From: Chionis minor
Taxonomy: Eukaryota; Chordata; Aves; Charadriiformes; Chionididae
Direction: 5' to 3'
DNA: 64,000 nucleotides
NCBI GenBank assembly: GCA_013398295.1
Contig: VZSF01011171.1
Span: forward strand, 89,143-153,142
The notes below the pieces were generated by a model that was given only the letters and a program-made list of their open reading frames with translations, had not been told where the DNA came from and searched no databases. Every line of letters begins with the position of its first letter. The first letter of the stretch is position 1. Positions 49,850 to 62,700 of the stretch are shown in pieces. A program made the translations under genes and the position numbers.

Positions 49850-51990
49850 TTTGTGCTAGGTGTCCATTTCTGTTCAATTTCCCATGTCCCTAAGCACTCC
49901 TTTTAAATACGTCCAGAGATGGTGATTCAACCACTTCCCTGGGTAGCCTGTTCCCGTGCTTGATAACCCTTTTGGTGAGGAAATTGTTCCTAATATCTAA
50001 TCTAAAACTCCACTGTCACAATTTTCCTTCTGGTCTCATTGCTTTTTACTTGGGAGAAGAGACCGACACCCACCGCTCTACAACCTCCTCTCAGGTAGTT
50101 GCAGAGAGTGATAAGGTCTCCCCTCAGCCTCCTTTTCTCTAGGCTAAAAAGAAACCCAGTTCCCTCACCTGCTTCTCATAAGACTTGTATTCTAGATGCT
50201 TCACCATCTTTGTTGCTCCTCTTTGGACATGTTCCAATACCTCAACGCCTTTTCTGTAGTGAGGGACCCAACACTGAACATCGTATTTGAGGTGTGGCCT
50301 CACCAGTCTGAGTACAGAGGGACAATCCCCCCGCCACTTCTGCTGACCACGCTATTCCTGATAGAAGCCAGGATGCTGTTGGCCACCTGGGCACACTGCT
50401 GGCTCATATTCAGCCAGCTGTCAAGCAACACCCCTAGTTCCTTTTCTGCCAGGCAGCTTTCCAGCCACTCCTCCCCAAGTCTGTGGCTCTGCATGGGGTT
50501 GTAGTGACCCATGTTCATGATCTGGTACTTGGTGTTGTTGAACCTCATACAATTGGCCTTGACCCATTGATCCAGCCTGTCCGATCGCTCAGTAGGACCT
50601 TCCTACCCTCAAGAAGGTCAACACTACCACCTGACTTGATGTCATGTGCAAACTTACTGAGGGTTTATTTGATCCTCTCATCCAGGTTGCTCATAAAGAT
50701 ATCAAACAGAACCAGCCCCTGGGAAACACCACATGTGACTGGATACCAACCAGATTTAACTGTGTTCATCGCTACTCTTTGGGCCCAGCCATCAAGACAG
50801 TTTTTTAACCAGCAGAGCATACGCCCATCCAAGCCATGAGCAGTCAGTTTCTCCAGGAGAATGCTGTGGGAAATGGTGTCAAAGGCTTTACTGAAGTTCA
50901 GGTAAACAACATCCACAACCTTTCCCTCACCACTTTAGTAGGTCATCTTACCATAGAAGGGGATAAGATTAGGCAAGCAGGACTTACCTTTCATAAACCC
51001 ATGACTGGGCCCTATCATCTTGTGGTCCTGTAAGAGCCATGTTATGGCACTCAAAATGATCTGCTCCATAACATTACCCAGCACTGACATCAGACTGACA
51101 GGCCTGTAGTTCCCTGGATCCTCCTTCCAGCCCTTCTTGTGGATGGGTGTCACATTTGCTAACCAACTGTTAACTGTTGCTGTCAACTGGGATGTCCCCT
51201 GTTAACCAGGACTGCTGACAATGATGGAAAGTAGCTTGTTGAGCGCTTCTGCCACCTCCCTCAGTACCTTTGGGTGGACCCTGTCTAGGCCCATAGACGT
51301 GTGTGACTAGGTGGTGTAGCAGGCTGCTCATCATTTCCCCTTGGATTATGGGGGCTTCATTCTGCTCCCTGTCTTCTAGCTCAGGGCGCTGCATACTCAG
51401 TGGACAACTGGTCCTACTACTAAAGACTGGGACAAAGAAGGCATTAAGTACCTCAGCCTTTTCCCTCATCCTTTGTCACTGTTTCCCCCCTTGTCTAATA
51501 AAAAGATTGAGATTATCTTTAGTCCTTTTATTACTAATGTGTTTATAGAAACATTTTTTATTGTCCTTATAACAGAAAGCAGATTAACTTTTAGGTGGGC
51601 TTTGTCCCTTCAAATTTTCTGCCTACATAGCCTCACAACATCTTTGTAGTCCTTACATGTGGCCTGCCCTTTCTTCCAAAGACCATAAATTTTCCTTTTT
51701 TCCTTAATGAATTCAGCAAAGGGGAATGTATTTCAAACAATTCAGAGGGAAGCATGCAACACTNGATTGAGATTATCTTTAGTCCTTTTATTACTAATGT
51801 GTTTATAGAAACATTTTTTATTGTCCTTATAACAGAAAGCAGATTAACTTTTAGGTGGGCTTTGTCCCTTCAAATTTTCTGCCTACATAGCCTCACAACA
51901 TCTTTGTAGTCCTTACATGTGGCCTGCCCTTTCTTCCAAAGACCATAAATTTTCCTTTTTTCCTTAATGAATTCAGCAAAGGGGAATGTA
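49850..51990 (-). mobile_element. Longest CR1 LINE in the window, with ORF2 remnants
   Basis: CR1 sequence starts near TAAATACGTCCAGAGATGG and AACCACTTCCCTGGGTAGCC without the terminal octamers, so the 3' tip is lost or eroded. It continues through TTTACTTGGGAGAAGAGACC, CTCACCAGTCTGAGTACAG and CACACTGCTGGCTCATATTC, then the reverse-transcriptase region (50640-51469) and upstream ORF2 sequence to about 51990. Part of its length is an artefact: 259 bases are present twice around an N at 51764, so the true copy is about 1.88 kb. ORF1 and the endonuclease domain are absent. Confidence 0.95.
50300..51469 (-). pseudogene. Broken CR1 ORF2 reverse transcriptase
   Basis: On the minus strand, KAEVLNAFF and QQSWLTG lie at 51170-51469. 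VTPIHKKG, NYRPVSL and HGFMKGKSCL lie at 50935-51186. VVYLNFSKAFDTISHS, with the first catalytic-type aspartate region, and GVSQG lie at 50665-50916. SKFAHDIKSG lies near 50640, and MRFNNTK, GVLLDSWLNMSQQ and ILASIRNS lie at 50300-50548. The order is correct for a LINE reverse transcriptase. The frame changes between the first and second pieces and again before the last. The catalytic F-A-D-D loop reads F-A-H-D (50641-50649), and V-P-Q-G has become V-S-Q-G. The enzyme cannot be active. Confidence 0.93.
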
Positions 51991-52023
51991 TTTCAAACAA
52001 TTCAGAGGGAAGCATGCAACACT
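51505..52023. other. 259-bp identical duplication around an N (assembly join)
   Basis: Bases 51505-51763 and 51765-52023 appear identical, separated by one N at 51764. The first copy ends AGCATGCAACACT before N, the second continues to AGCATGCAACACTGATG. Both begin GATTGAGATTATC. Minus-strand CR1 ORF2 (GLWKKGQAT and CKDYKDVVRLC) is repeated in both. The pattern is that of two overlapping contig ends placed end to end. Confidence 0.9.
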
Positions 52024-55000
52024 GATGTCTAATTAGCATGCTCCAACCAGTGCTATTAGCATCAAAAGCAGGAGCAAACAACAGGAAGTCTGAGCAGGTC
52101 CTAAGGAAAAGTATGCAGTATTAGGGGAAAAGCATGCCAAAAATTGTCAGCATCATCATCAGTACCTCCTACTGCACTGGAGAAACCTGTCCCCTCCCTG
52201 GAGGAGGACACATTGTCTAGGACTCCTGTTGCTGTTTTTCTGCTGTGGGAAGTTTTCCATTTCTCATCTGTCTCTTCTTTATTTTTCCCCCAAAACTAAC
52301 TTCCTCTACTACGGCCAATGTGTCCTATCAGCTATGGATCACTCTATAAAAAATATCTTCATACATGTGAAACTGACTCACCCTCCTTTGTGTAATTGTT
52401 ACTTTCTTCTCATGTGCCAATACTTGTCATCCTTCTTTACCGCTTACTGCCAAATTTAAACATTATGTTTATCTGTTTCAGCCATAGAGCTATCTATATT
52501 TCAGTGTTGTTAAACTAGTTTTATCTTGGGAGTGATTTCTACCTTAAAGCACTGCTTTAAATGTAGACACAATCTCTTCCACATTTTGTCTCTGAGCCAA
52601 CTAAAACAATCTTGAAACTAGTGTCCAGTGTTATTTTAAGCATCATCATTCCTAGGTCTAATCCTGTATCTGTTCTTAAAATCATATAGAAATTCAATTG
52701 TTTTAAACATTCTGTGTTCCCCTAAAATAGTTCTTTGGAACTTCTACCTGCTAATTATCATGACTTGATTTTTTCAATACCTTCCATGAGCTGCAGACAC
52801 CATTAATTCTCATCCCTAAGCTACTTCCTAAATTGACAGACAATCTTTATTTCTAGAGGCTGGACAAGTGAACTCTCTACTTTAAAAATCAAAAGTTAGA
52901 AGGATTCTATTTCCTACTACAAGAGCTTGCCTAAAAAATGTAGAGCTTGAAAGAAAAGACAAGGTTTGGAACATGTTTATGGCTTCACATCAAAGGAAGA
53001 CAATGGATGTTGCATAAACTCAGCCAGCAACTGAGCAAGAATGTGCACTGGAACACTTTCCAAAAACAGATTGTAAACCACAGAAAACATAAAATCTAAA
53101 CAGAGAAAAAGCATGATCAGACCTGGGTTTTTTAGGGTTTTTTTTCCTACTTCTGTTGTGTTTCAGGAAACACAGATAACAGGTAGAAATCAGATACACA
53201 AGTGGGAATCAGAAATTACTACAAAGGCACTTTGATATTAAGGACTGATGTTTCTCTAGGAGTTTGAGCTCTTTAATTCATTTTTGCAAGCACAAATGGA
53301 TGCACCCATTACATCCGTCCTGGGGTTTACCAGCATAAAGTCTTCTGGCGGAACTTGTAGTCTTTGAATACTGATGGCCACTCACACCCACTAGTGCTCT
53401 TCTTCTTTTGCCCCACTCTTCAGGACTTGTTGGCTTTTCAACACAGCTCTAGTTCAGTTCCAGGCTGGGCTGCAATAAAAGCAGAAAGCTAAAGCTTGAA
53501 AATCACAGATTCATTTCCCCCCTCCCTTTTTTCTTTTTTTCTTTCTTTTTTTTTTTTTTTTAATGAAATGCACAATTAATTACTTTGGAAACATTTATTA
53601 GATTCTTTTTTTCTTTTGCCTTTTTTTTTTTTTTTTTTAAAATACTGAAATTGCTGTTTGTGGCAAAAAATATTGATAAATGCCCAGTTAATAGCTATAC
53701 AACAAAGCAAGGTTTTGTCAAATTATAGGACACATGCAATTGGTTTCGGTGATTCAGGTCGGTATGAAAACCCGAAATGCACAGTTAATGTCAGCTGTTC
53801 CTACTGTGCTGTCAGTACATCTTATCCCAAATGGAAGATATTTTTCCTGCTGTGTTCCTGGCATGACATGCATTCCTCAGATGTTTCATTCCCTGCTTCT
53901 TTAAAAGACAACTGTTATTATAAGCAATGAGCAACCCCATCTCTGCTTCTGGGAGATGAGTATACTTCATCAGTAAGGTGGAGTAAAGTTAAAATTAGCA
54001 TCTGCTGTCTTTCCACAGGTAATGTATGAAAAAGGAAATTTTCTACCCCTGCAAATGAACATGGACTGTCCCAGTGCTGTCAGTGTGGATGAAATTGCTT
54101 GTATTTGTCTGGAAGCAAGGAAAAACAACACTTTGTTCTTTTGGTAACTACATCATATTTCTATTCTTATACATTTTATACAATCTATATAATTTATTTA
54201 AATTATATACTATATATTGTATTATTTTTAATTATATATGATATATACAATTCCTTTAAAATATCAAATTAAAAAAGAAACACTCTGAAAAGTGGAGATC
54301 TTATTTTGAATACTGATTTATCTCAAAAAACCTGGGTTTATTACATACTCCTAAGGTACTCCTCAGCAAAGTTTCTGCTTCCTAGAAACCAGTGAAAACA
54401 GGTAGATACTTCACCCTTTGACCCCTGACTGACTTGCAGCCCTTTTCTCAATAAATATCTCTATCTAATGAGATAGATGCACTCAAAAGAATGAGTACCT
54501 TCTGTGAACATGAAAGCAAAAAGATTAAATAACTGAAATTACCATTCTATCCATTACCTATAACTTAACAGGAAAGAAGGTTCTCTTTTTTTAAACAATC
54601 CAGTTTACCATACTATTGATACGGGAAATTATGAACAGTGAACACAAGTGCTATCCATCTATGTGCAGTGCAGCAGCAGGAAAATAAGCTTATAAGCTTT
54701 CAAATATTCAGTAGATGAGTAAGACATTATAAAAAGACCTATTTTATAAATGATAAATAATCTTATTTTATAATTCATGCCTAATTATTTTCTTCACAAA
54801 TCCATTCTCTGCCCATTCTTTTCAAGAACTCTAGTGTCCTTTATAACTCAAGGATTTTGCAAATTAGATATTGTTTTTTATTCTTTTTTCCAGTTCTTAC
54901 TTACACAACATTTAATCTAAATACTACTTTTTAAATGGCTCATATAAAGTTGCATGCATTTAGATCAAGCCTAAAGATATTCACAGAAAATTATTCTCGC

Positions 55001-55738
55001 TTCCTGTGTATCTCAGCGCCAAGGTCTGTGCACCTCCAGACCTTTCCCAGAACCATAGTTTAGTGAACCAACTAGCCCTGAACATCCATCTTACACAAAA
55101 GCTAATATCTCTGCTTCCAGGATCTTATCTTCTAATGCTGTCCGTATTGTCTCCTATCCTTCTGCCCAAGCGTATTTTTTTAATGCCAACCTCTAAACCA
55201 TCTTTGTAAAAGCTGTACTGCTACAACAAAAGATCCAAGCACAGCGTGATTAAATATCTCCAGGTGACAGTACAATGGTGTTGTTTTGTTTTCTCCAACA
55301 ATTTATCTCTCTTGCCCCTCCCTCTGCCAGCGTGCACTTAACAGTTCTCTGAGAACTGTCACGCATGCTCTATCTGTGATGTCATATCACTAATAAATAA
55401 TAGCTCTAATATCTATAGATGTCTACTTCAGTAATATGTGTATTTATTAAAATAATAAATATACAACAACCAGTATTCATTTTTATTCCCTGTTATTCAT
55501 TCTACTTTAAGAGTGGTGCTGACAAACGCTGTTGTTATGAACATATATAGGCCACTTCATTGAACTTACCATCCCAGGTGCCCCATGCAACTCTTCCGCA
55601 CTTCAGTGTGTCTGTTGCCGCTCATCTAGGAGGTTGAACATAAATGCTATGAGTTTTTCCTCTGTTCTTTAGTGTTTCAGCCCACCAGTAGTCTAATCTT
55701 TTTACTACAGATATTCAGTAAGAGTGGTAAGTTTGTAA
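52024..55738. other. AT-rich non-coding DNA with pyrimidine tracts
   Basis: Contains a pyrimidine run at 53517-53561, an 18-T run at 53621-53638, a very AT-rich stretch at 54160-54270 and a 14-base palindrome AAGCTTATAAGCTT at 54686-54699. I recognise no gene or transposon. The first bases may still be decayed CR1. Confidence 0.5.
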
Positions 55739-56215
55739 TGCGGCGGTGGTTCGACCTTGGCTGGCCACTCTAGCACTCCCGCTCCTCAACAAGACAGGGG
55801 GAGAAAATGCAATGAAAGGTGTATGGGTTGAGATAAGGACAGGGAGAGATCATTCACCAGTTACTGTTACAGGCAAAACAGACTCAGGGAAATTGATTTA
55901 ATTTATTGCCAATCAAGTCAGACTAGGATAGTAAGAAATGAGAATAAAATTTAAAACCTCTTCCCCCTCTCCTCCCACCTACCTGCACTCAACTTCACTT
56001 GCAGCTTCTCTGCCTCCTTGAGTGGCACAGGGGATGGGGATGTGGGCTATGGCCAGTTCACTGCATGGTGTTTCTGCCGCTCCCTCCTCATGCTCTTTCC
56101 CTGCTCCAGCAGGGGGTCCCATGCATGGGACAGTGCTCCACAAACTTCTCCAGTGCACAAACTGCCCCAGCATGGCTCTTTTCCATGGACTGCACTGGAG
56201 GCTCCTAGAAGGAAT
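55739..56215 (-). mobile_element. ERV LTR fragment, antisense
   Basis: Left end TGCGGCGGTGGTTCGACC at 55739. Then come GGTTGAGATAAGGACAGGG, AGATCATTCACCAGTTACTG, GGCAAAACAGACTCAGGG, TTGATTTAATTTATTGCC and CTCAACTTCACTTGCAGC, followed by repeated CTCCAGC / GGGTCCCATGCATGGG blocks. This order matches, from memory, the antisense 3' part of a common avian LTR, probably the same type as the fragment at 3178-3372, which carries its other end. It is truncated on the right, next to a CR1. Confidence 0.75.
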
Positions 56216-56223
56216 GTTATCAG

Positions 56224-56772
56224 TAGGCCAAGGGAGGCAATCCTCTCCCTCTGTTCAACCATGGGGAGACACGTCTGGAGTGCTGTGTCTTATTCTGGGC
56301 TCTCCAGTGCAAGTGACTCATGCACTTACTGGAGCTGCTCCAGAGAAGGATTGCAAAGATGATGAAGGGACTGGGGCCTGTCTTATGCAAGGACAGGCTG
56401 AGAGAGTTGAGACTCTTCTACCTGGAGAAGAAAAGGCTCAGGGCAACCTTATCCATGGGTATAAATAGTTAATGGGGGGGAATAAAGAAGATGGAGACAA
56501 CACGGTGCCAAATGACAGGACAAGAGGTGATAGACATATATTGAAATACAGGAAATTACATTTCACCATAAGAAAAATCTTTTTTATTCTGAGGGTGATC
56601 AAGCACTGGAAGAGGCTATCCATAGAGGTTGTGGAGTCTCTATCTTTGGAGCTATTCAAAACGCAATTGGACACAGCCTTGAGCTCTAGCTGATTCTGCT
56701 TGGTTGGGGAGGAGGATTGGACAAGATCATGTACAGAGGTGCCTTCCACCTGAGTGATTATGATTCAATGAA
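56224..56772 (+). mobile_element. CR1 LINE 3'-end fragment, sense
   Basis: Runs from AGGCAATCCTCTCCCTCTG through ACTGGAGCTGCTCCAGAGAA, GACAGGCTGAGAGAGTTGAG, CTACCTGGAGAAGAAAAGGC and GATCAAGCACTGGAAGAGGC to the 3' repeat GATTATGATTCAATGAA. It keeps the end of ORF2 and the 3' UTR and is 5'-truncated at the LTR boundary. It lies in the opposite orientation to that LTR. Confidence 0.93.
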
Positions 56773-59700
56773 AGCAAAGGTTGAATCAATCACCTAAGAA
56801 ATAAGCAAAAGTAATAGGAATAGTGAAGGAATTATGCATACCTTCCTCTTAGATACAAGTGTGTCTGTATAAGCTTTAGCTGATTTGCTTTGGCCTTCTG
56901 AGTGTTCAATGTAGCTGCCGAGCAGGAGAGAGGAACATCTGTCACTCAGCTTGCTTGGGCCAATCCGGCCCAAACCACAACAGGTATCCGTGCTTAATAA
57001 CACTAGTTTTTCAGTACAGATGAATATATGAATTTTTATATTTCTGGCTGATTTATGTGTTTATCTATTTAAAAAATCTGCATTAGTATTTATAGGGGCT
57101 TGAAAGTAATAAATCAAATGCCTATTTCTGAAATATGTTTGCTTGGGTTTAGTGCACATGAATGATAAGGAAATCAACACAGGCAGGTCAAAGCTAGAAG
57201 ACCCTCTGTTTCCATCATAAGCATCATAAACTGAATGATGGAGATTTGTGAAATTCAGACAAGACAAACTGGAAGCAAGGCCTTGACAAAAATCAGTCAG
57301 AAAATCAGGAGGCAATGGGAGTCAGATCTAAAAATGAGGTAGGTAAAACTGTCCGATAAAACCTTCAGGCCTAATTATCAGGCAGAACTTGAAGATGTAG
57401 AGAATCTCTTATATACTGTCTGTAGGTAAACAAGAAAATTATTAACAACTTTTCATTTCTGGACACAGCTAAGGAGCACCCATTCTACCCAAGGCAGAGA
57501 CAGTGCTTTACTTTTGGGTATTATATGTGACATTTCAGATAAACATAGCTTTACTTCAAATTAAGAAAGATTATCAATTGTGTACCATCATCCTTGAGTT
57601 TATGCAGTTCACATTGTAAAAGTTACATGGCAAAAACAGCTACTTTCAGATAATTGGTTTTTTTCCTGGAAATAATCATCTTCCTTCACTTTTTTCCCTT
57701 ACTAATTCTGCATTGTGAGCATTAGTATTTCTTTTCCATCACACTTCTTCTAAGTGTGTTCTAAGTTCTGTTCTAAGACATGAACATCACACATCTGTCT
57801 TTTATCTCCTCCTTTTCTGCCTGTCCTACAGCTATAGGCTCAAATATCTCTTATCCTTCACCTATGTACACCCACCAACAACTGACCTGCTGTTGAAGGC
57901 ATAGAGCTCACTTCTTTCCCATTTGGATTTTCCTGCAGGGAGAAAGAACATTGTGTGAGGAAAGATGCTTATTTCTCCTTTTTTCTTGTCTTCTGGGAAG
58001 AATTACTCTCAGCCTTCCCTTTGCTTTCACATTAAAATAAATGTTAATTAATGTTAACATCTCTGCAGCTTCGCAAGGACAGGACTGTCCCAAAACACAC
58101 AGTGGCCCCTTCTACTTTTTGCCCATCAGCTGCCCAACAGCAACTTGCATTGCTCCACTGCCCGGAAGTGGAGCTGATGGAGCAAATGACACAATACTCC
58201 TAATGGGAGACAGAAGACATAAATAAAGTACTGGAATTCCATCCTTAGCTCTTCTGAGACCAATACCAGGATAAAAACCTTCAGTCAACACATAAGACAC
58301 CTTTAAAGCCCTTCTGCAGGAATCAACCCTTGAGCAAAATCAAACATAGCTCTGTAGCACAGAGAATCCTCAAAAGACTTTTTACACCCCGTGACCAACC
58401 TTTCCCCTGACAATGCTGAGAGATACAGGAAAATAAGCATTGTCTATACTAACATGTTCAAGAAACTGAGCCTATGCCAAGTAGAACCCAGTCCTGCTAA
58501 ATAATAAAACACCTCCATAAATACGTAGCATAACCATGAGTACAGGTAAAAATAAAGAAACACAAGAAGAGCTATCATCAGAGAATTTAATCATAATGCA
58601 GATGGTCCTTCAGTTTAGGGGGGCCATTTAACTGACAATGGCATTGTGCGTTTCACTTGGAGATATTGGAGCAATTGATACACTTGTAGTAGAGCAGAAA
58701 TTAAATTCCAAGGGTCTGATTAAGACCTTGGCTTCCTTTTTTGTATTTTCAAGTTTTCTTCCTGGTAGCACAGTGTTATTTGAATATCAAATCTGATTTC
58801 ACTAGTAAAAATCAGACGCACAAGGCATCTCTCTGACATTGACTGCAACTAAAAATATTTGCACTTGAAATTTTTAGGAATAAACTGGTGAAAAAGAAAG
58901 ACAAGTGAACTTTGAAATTCAGTTTATATGCGTTCTTATGTTAAAGTTTTAGAGAATTTTTTGTGAGGACTAAACAAACCTCCATCACACTCTGCTTCTT
59001 TCATGTGAGGGCCAGAACCTTGCTACACTTCACTTCATTGCCACCATGATAAAATCTTGTGTTCTGCATAACATTGGAAGATGTACCTACATTGGAAATT
59101 TGCACTCACAGATATATTCTGCATTTAAGACCGCTTGCCTGTGGTTTCTAACTTACTCTGATCTTGCTAAAGCATCCATTTTAAAAAAAAAAAGTGCTTT
59201 CCATAACTAGTTAACAATTACTACACTATCAAACCAAAGAATTTGTTTGTTATTTTTTCAGATTGCATCATTTTCATTTATAACAATATTTATTTTGACA
59301 AAAATTAGAGCTATCTTACTTGAAACTTTCTTCCTCAGCTTTGTTTAAGATTTTCTCCCATGCATTTTCTGCTGTTGAACTTATTTCTCTCAGACGCAAA
59401 CACAAAAATCCCAATCAATCTCATTTTCATTTTAATTTTTAACAACGACTTTGACTGTTGGACTAAGAGTAGGTAAAGATTTCCCATAAACTCAACAATC
59501 TGACATTCCCCACACCTGGTTATTTTACTCTCACTAGGTGTCCTGAGCTCCACAAGAAGTTTTAGAGGTTTTACTATGCTTCCACCAGCACAGAGTAGTG
59601 AGCTAAAAGGGCAGTTAGCTGACATTAAAATGAAAGCCACAAAAACTAAAGGAAGTTTTAGGTTAAGGCTACCTTAGTCAAATATGAAAAACTGTAGTGT

Positions 59701-62700
59701 TTCAGCATTCAGTGGAAGGCTTTTAAGAGCACAATTTCAAATGCATTAACTTTTAACTTCTACTGTTTTAGAGAATTCAGTTTCAAAAAGTCTGTCCCTT
59801 GAAAAAATTATACCAATATCCAGGGTGGCTAGTTTTTCAGAACACAGTTTGCTATTTTTAAAGTGGGGGGAAAAAAAATCAAATAAAAGATACATTGAAA
59901 TTTCCCGATAGTTGCAAAGATTTGTAATCACATCCAATCAAAAAAAGCCAGTCTTCCATCCTCATAGCCTGTCTCCAAGGTTGGTCAGTATGTGATACTT
60001 CACAGGGAGGTGAGTTAGAAACATTGAGTGTGCTTTTTATTTGGAAATTTTACAGCAGTATCTGAAAAGGAATACTATCTTATGTGACAAAGATCAAAGA
60101 TATATCTAAAGTCACTCTCCTTTCCTTAAGCCAATGATTTTTAACAAAGGATCATACAAGGTCTCTTGATTTGAGTTCAAGCCCCATTATTTTCTTATTG
60201 TAGCCAGTAGACCTCAGTTTTATGACAAACATCTGTTGCAAGATTATCTTGATTTTCCTCATTTACCCTTAAATTTAATTTTCTTTAACTGTACATGTAA
60301 CACATAGAATAATTTTCTGTACATACAAGGCTGAATAGTGGAAAGTTTCTAATTGCACTGTATGTGTTTAAGTCCACATGTCCTACTCAAACTTGGTTTT
60401 ATGCTGGGCAGAAGCACCACCTCTCATGAGCTCAGGCAGCCTCTTACTTCATAGCCTATATTCCTTATATATTGCCATACTTTTATCCTTGCTCAACAAA
60501 ATATCAATGATTTTGTGAACTTGCATAACAACTGCCACCACTGTACTTTCAAACTCTCACCCACCTGCTTTACGACTGGCAGCAGCATCCTGATGCATCC
60601 AGTTTCCACCACGTTCTTTTTAAATTTCATTCTTTCTTTGATGTGCTGGGCTACTGAGGTGAGTTTGACTTTCGATTCAATCCACCTTTCTGACCGTTCT
60701 CCTTCCCTTCATTTGCAGCTTGCACAAATAATAATAGTGAGCATCAAAGATCTGCATCACAACATCGTCCCAATGGGTTATGCTCATTACTGGGCTCAAG
60801 TATGCCAAGTTACAGATGTCTTTGAGATTAAATGAAGATAAGACAGCTATATAGCATGAATATAAGAGGAATGTCAAAATATGCCTGACTGTGTAACATT
60901 CAAGTTGATGAATTCAGAAGAAAAACTACAGACCTTGGTAAAATTGCCCAGTAACTTCAAGATTCAAACAGACAGGCAAAAAAATGGACACATAATGTCA
61001 AAAAGAAAAGGTACATGGAGAATTTTGCACGTGCAATTGGTCGTTCTGCACAAATATCTCATACTTTTTACAAATCTGGAGCATTGTATCAGAACAGAGT
61101 GGGACCTTAAGGCTATTTAGTCACAGTGCACCTTAGCTGAAAGCAGTAACTGCACATGAACACACACGCGTGTGCATCTGAGTTCCATAAAAATACATGA
61201 TTTTGTGGATTCATAATGGTAGTTGGCAGCAGTTTCCCAGCATAGAAATAGCTGTTATTTTTGCATGTTTTCTACTGGTAGCTCTAAATAAAGATTGTGA
61301 AGTACACATAAAAAGAAAACTAGTTCTCTAAAGCAGGCATATATAGTCAAATCAGAGAGTTGCAAAAAATTTCTGGAAAGGACAAAAAGATATCACAACT
61401 CTATTTCCTCAAACTTTTTTTTGTAAAGAGAGATTAACAAAGTGAATTAAAATGTGCCAGAAGCAAAATATAAGGAATTAGATTAATTGGTACTGGAGAC
61501 TAGCTCCAGAAACATCAACATCAAAAAGAAACAAGAAAAAAAAAAGCCCAGGGTCAGCAAATCTATACATTTACATATTTGCTGCTTAACATCAGCTGTC
61601 ACATTGACCTTTTTAGCACAACAAATTATCTGATTTCATTTCAGGAGAGAGGGGCTTGGCAATTGAAAGCTCACAATATTTGACAGTTTGTTAGAAAAAA
61701 ATATTTTATTTCATTAGGAAAATATCTGTGAAACAGAAACCAATAAAATATTACTTCATATTTTTTAATTAATATGATGGAAAGCACTGTCTGGGAACTT
61801 TTATTTCTTTGTCATAGAAGTCTACAACAGAGCTCTAATCTCAGATGTATTGGGGAAAATAATATGATGGTGTACAGAAGCAAAGCTAAGTCTACGAATC
61901 TTTAATGTTGAAGTGTAAACATGCTCAGATTAGTCTACTCACTAGCTTTCAAATGATGCAGATACACAAGCTGCTTTGTTTGCACCACTAGAAAATGAGA
62001 CTTGGCACTTTTATACTGGATTCAAAAGAACTAAGATGCCTACAAGTTGAAGACACACCATTTGACATCATGTTGCATCCCTTGGCACCTGCCTCCATTA
62101 AGTCTCTTGAGTTCAGTGAGGTATGCCACATGAATGAAATTCCTTGTGTCCTTGACCCCAAGTGGCAGCTTAAGTTCTAAGAAGCAAATGAACTATAATG
62201 CTCTGTATGACTGGGTAAGAAATTATAATCTCACTACGTATATCAATTATATTATTTCATTTGGACTAATGGTTGCAGTTCCCTGGCAGTAAATTTAATT
62301 TCAGCAAGCGAAATCCAATTGCAAAGAAACTGGGTTCTATGTTGAGCTCTCATTCCCAGTTTGACATGCAGATGCACATGTATGGACAAGCACACACAAA
62401 GGAACTGAAAATGGTATGGAGCTGAGCAGTGAACCATGTATTTGACCAAGGAAATAATTTGTTTGACCTTCCTGAAGCCAAAGGAAGAGCAGTTAGGCAG
62501 TCATGTTTACTGGACATCCCTCTAGACGCTTTCCCAGCCAGCAGACCAAGCAGAAAAAACCGCACACAACGATGGGCAGCCTCTTGCAGGGGGAGGACTG
62601 GTGATGTATGGAGGAATAGGGGAAAAGTAGTAGATGGTGCCTACCATAAACCAAAATAGCTGAAGTGCCCCAACTGTTCATGGGCTGACCAACTCTAGGC

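Noticed and set aside
51505..52023. Possible genuine tandem duplication within CR1
   Set aside because: The copies read as identical and meet at a single N, so an assembly join is much more likely.
55745..55760. GGTTCGACC, resembling a tRNA T-loop
   Set aside because: No acceptor stem, D-arm or anticodon arm fits around it. It is part of the LTR left end.
56022..56468. Overlapping open frames of 114-148 codons
   Set aside because: They lie across the antisense LTR and the start of the CR1. Frame openness reflects GC-rich repeat sequence.
60653..60835. Donor-like GTGAGT and acceptor-like TTGCAG followed by a 38-codon open frame
   Set aside because: The implied intron would be only about 60 bases, the frame is open across both sites anyway, and the peptide is not recognisable.
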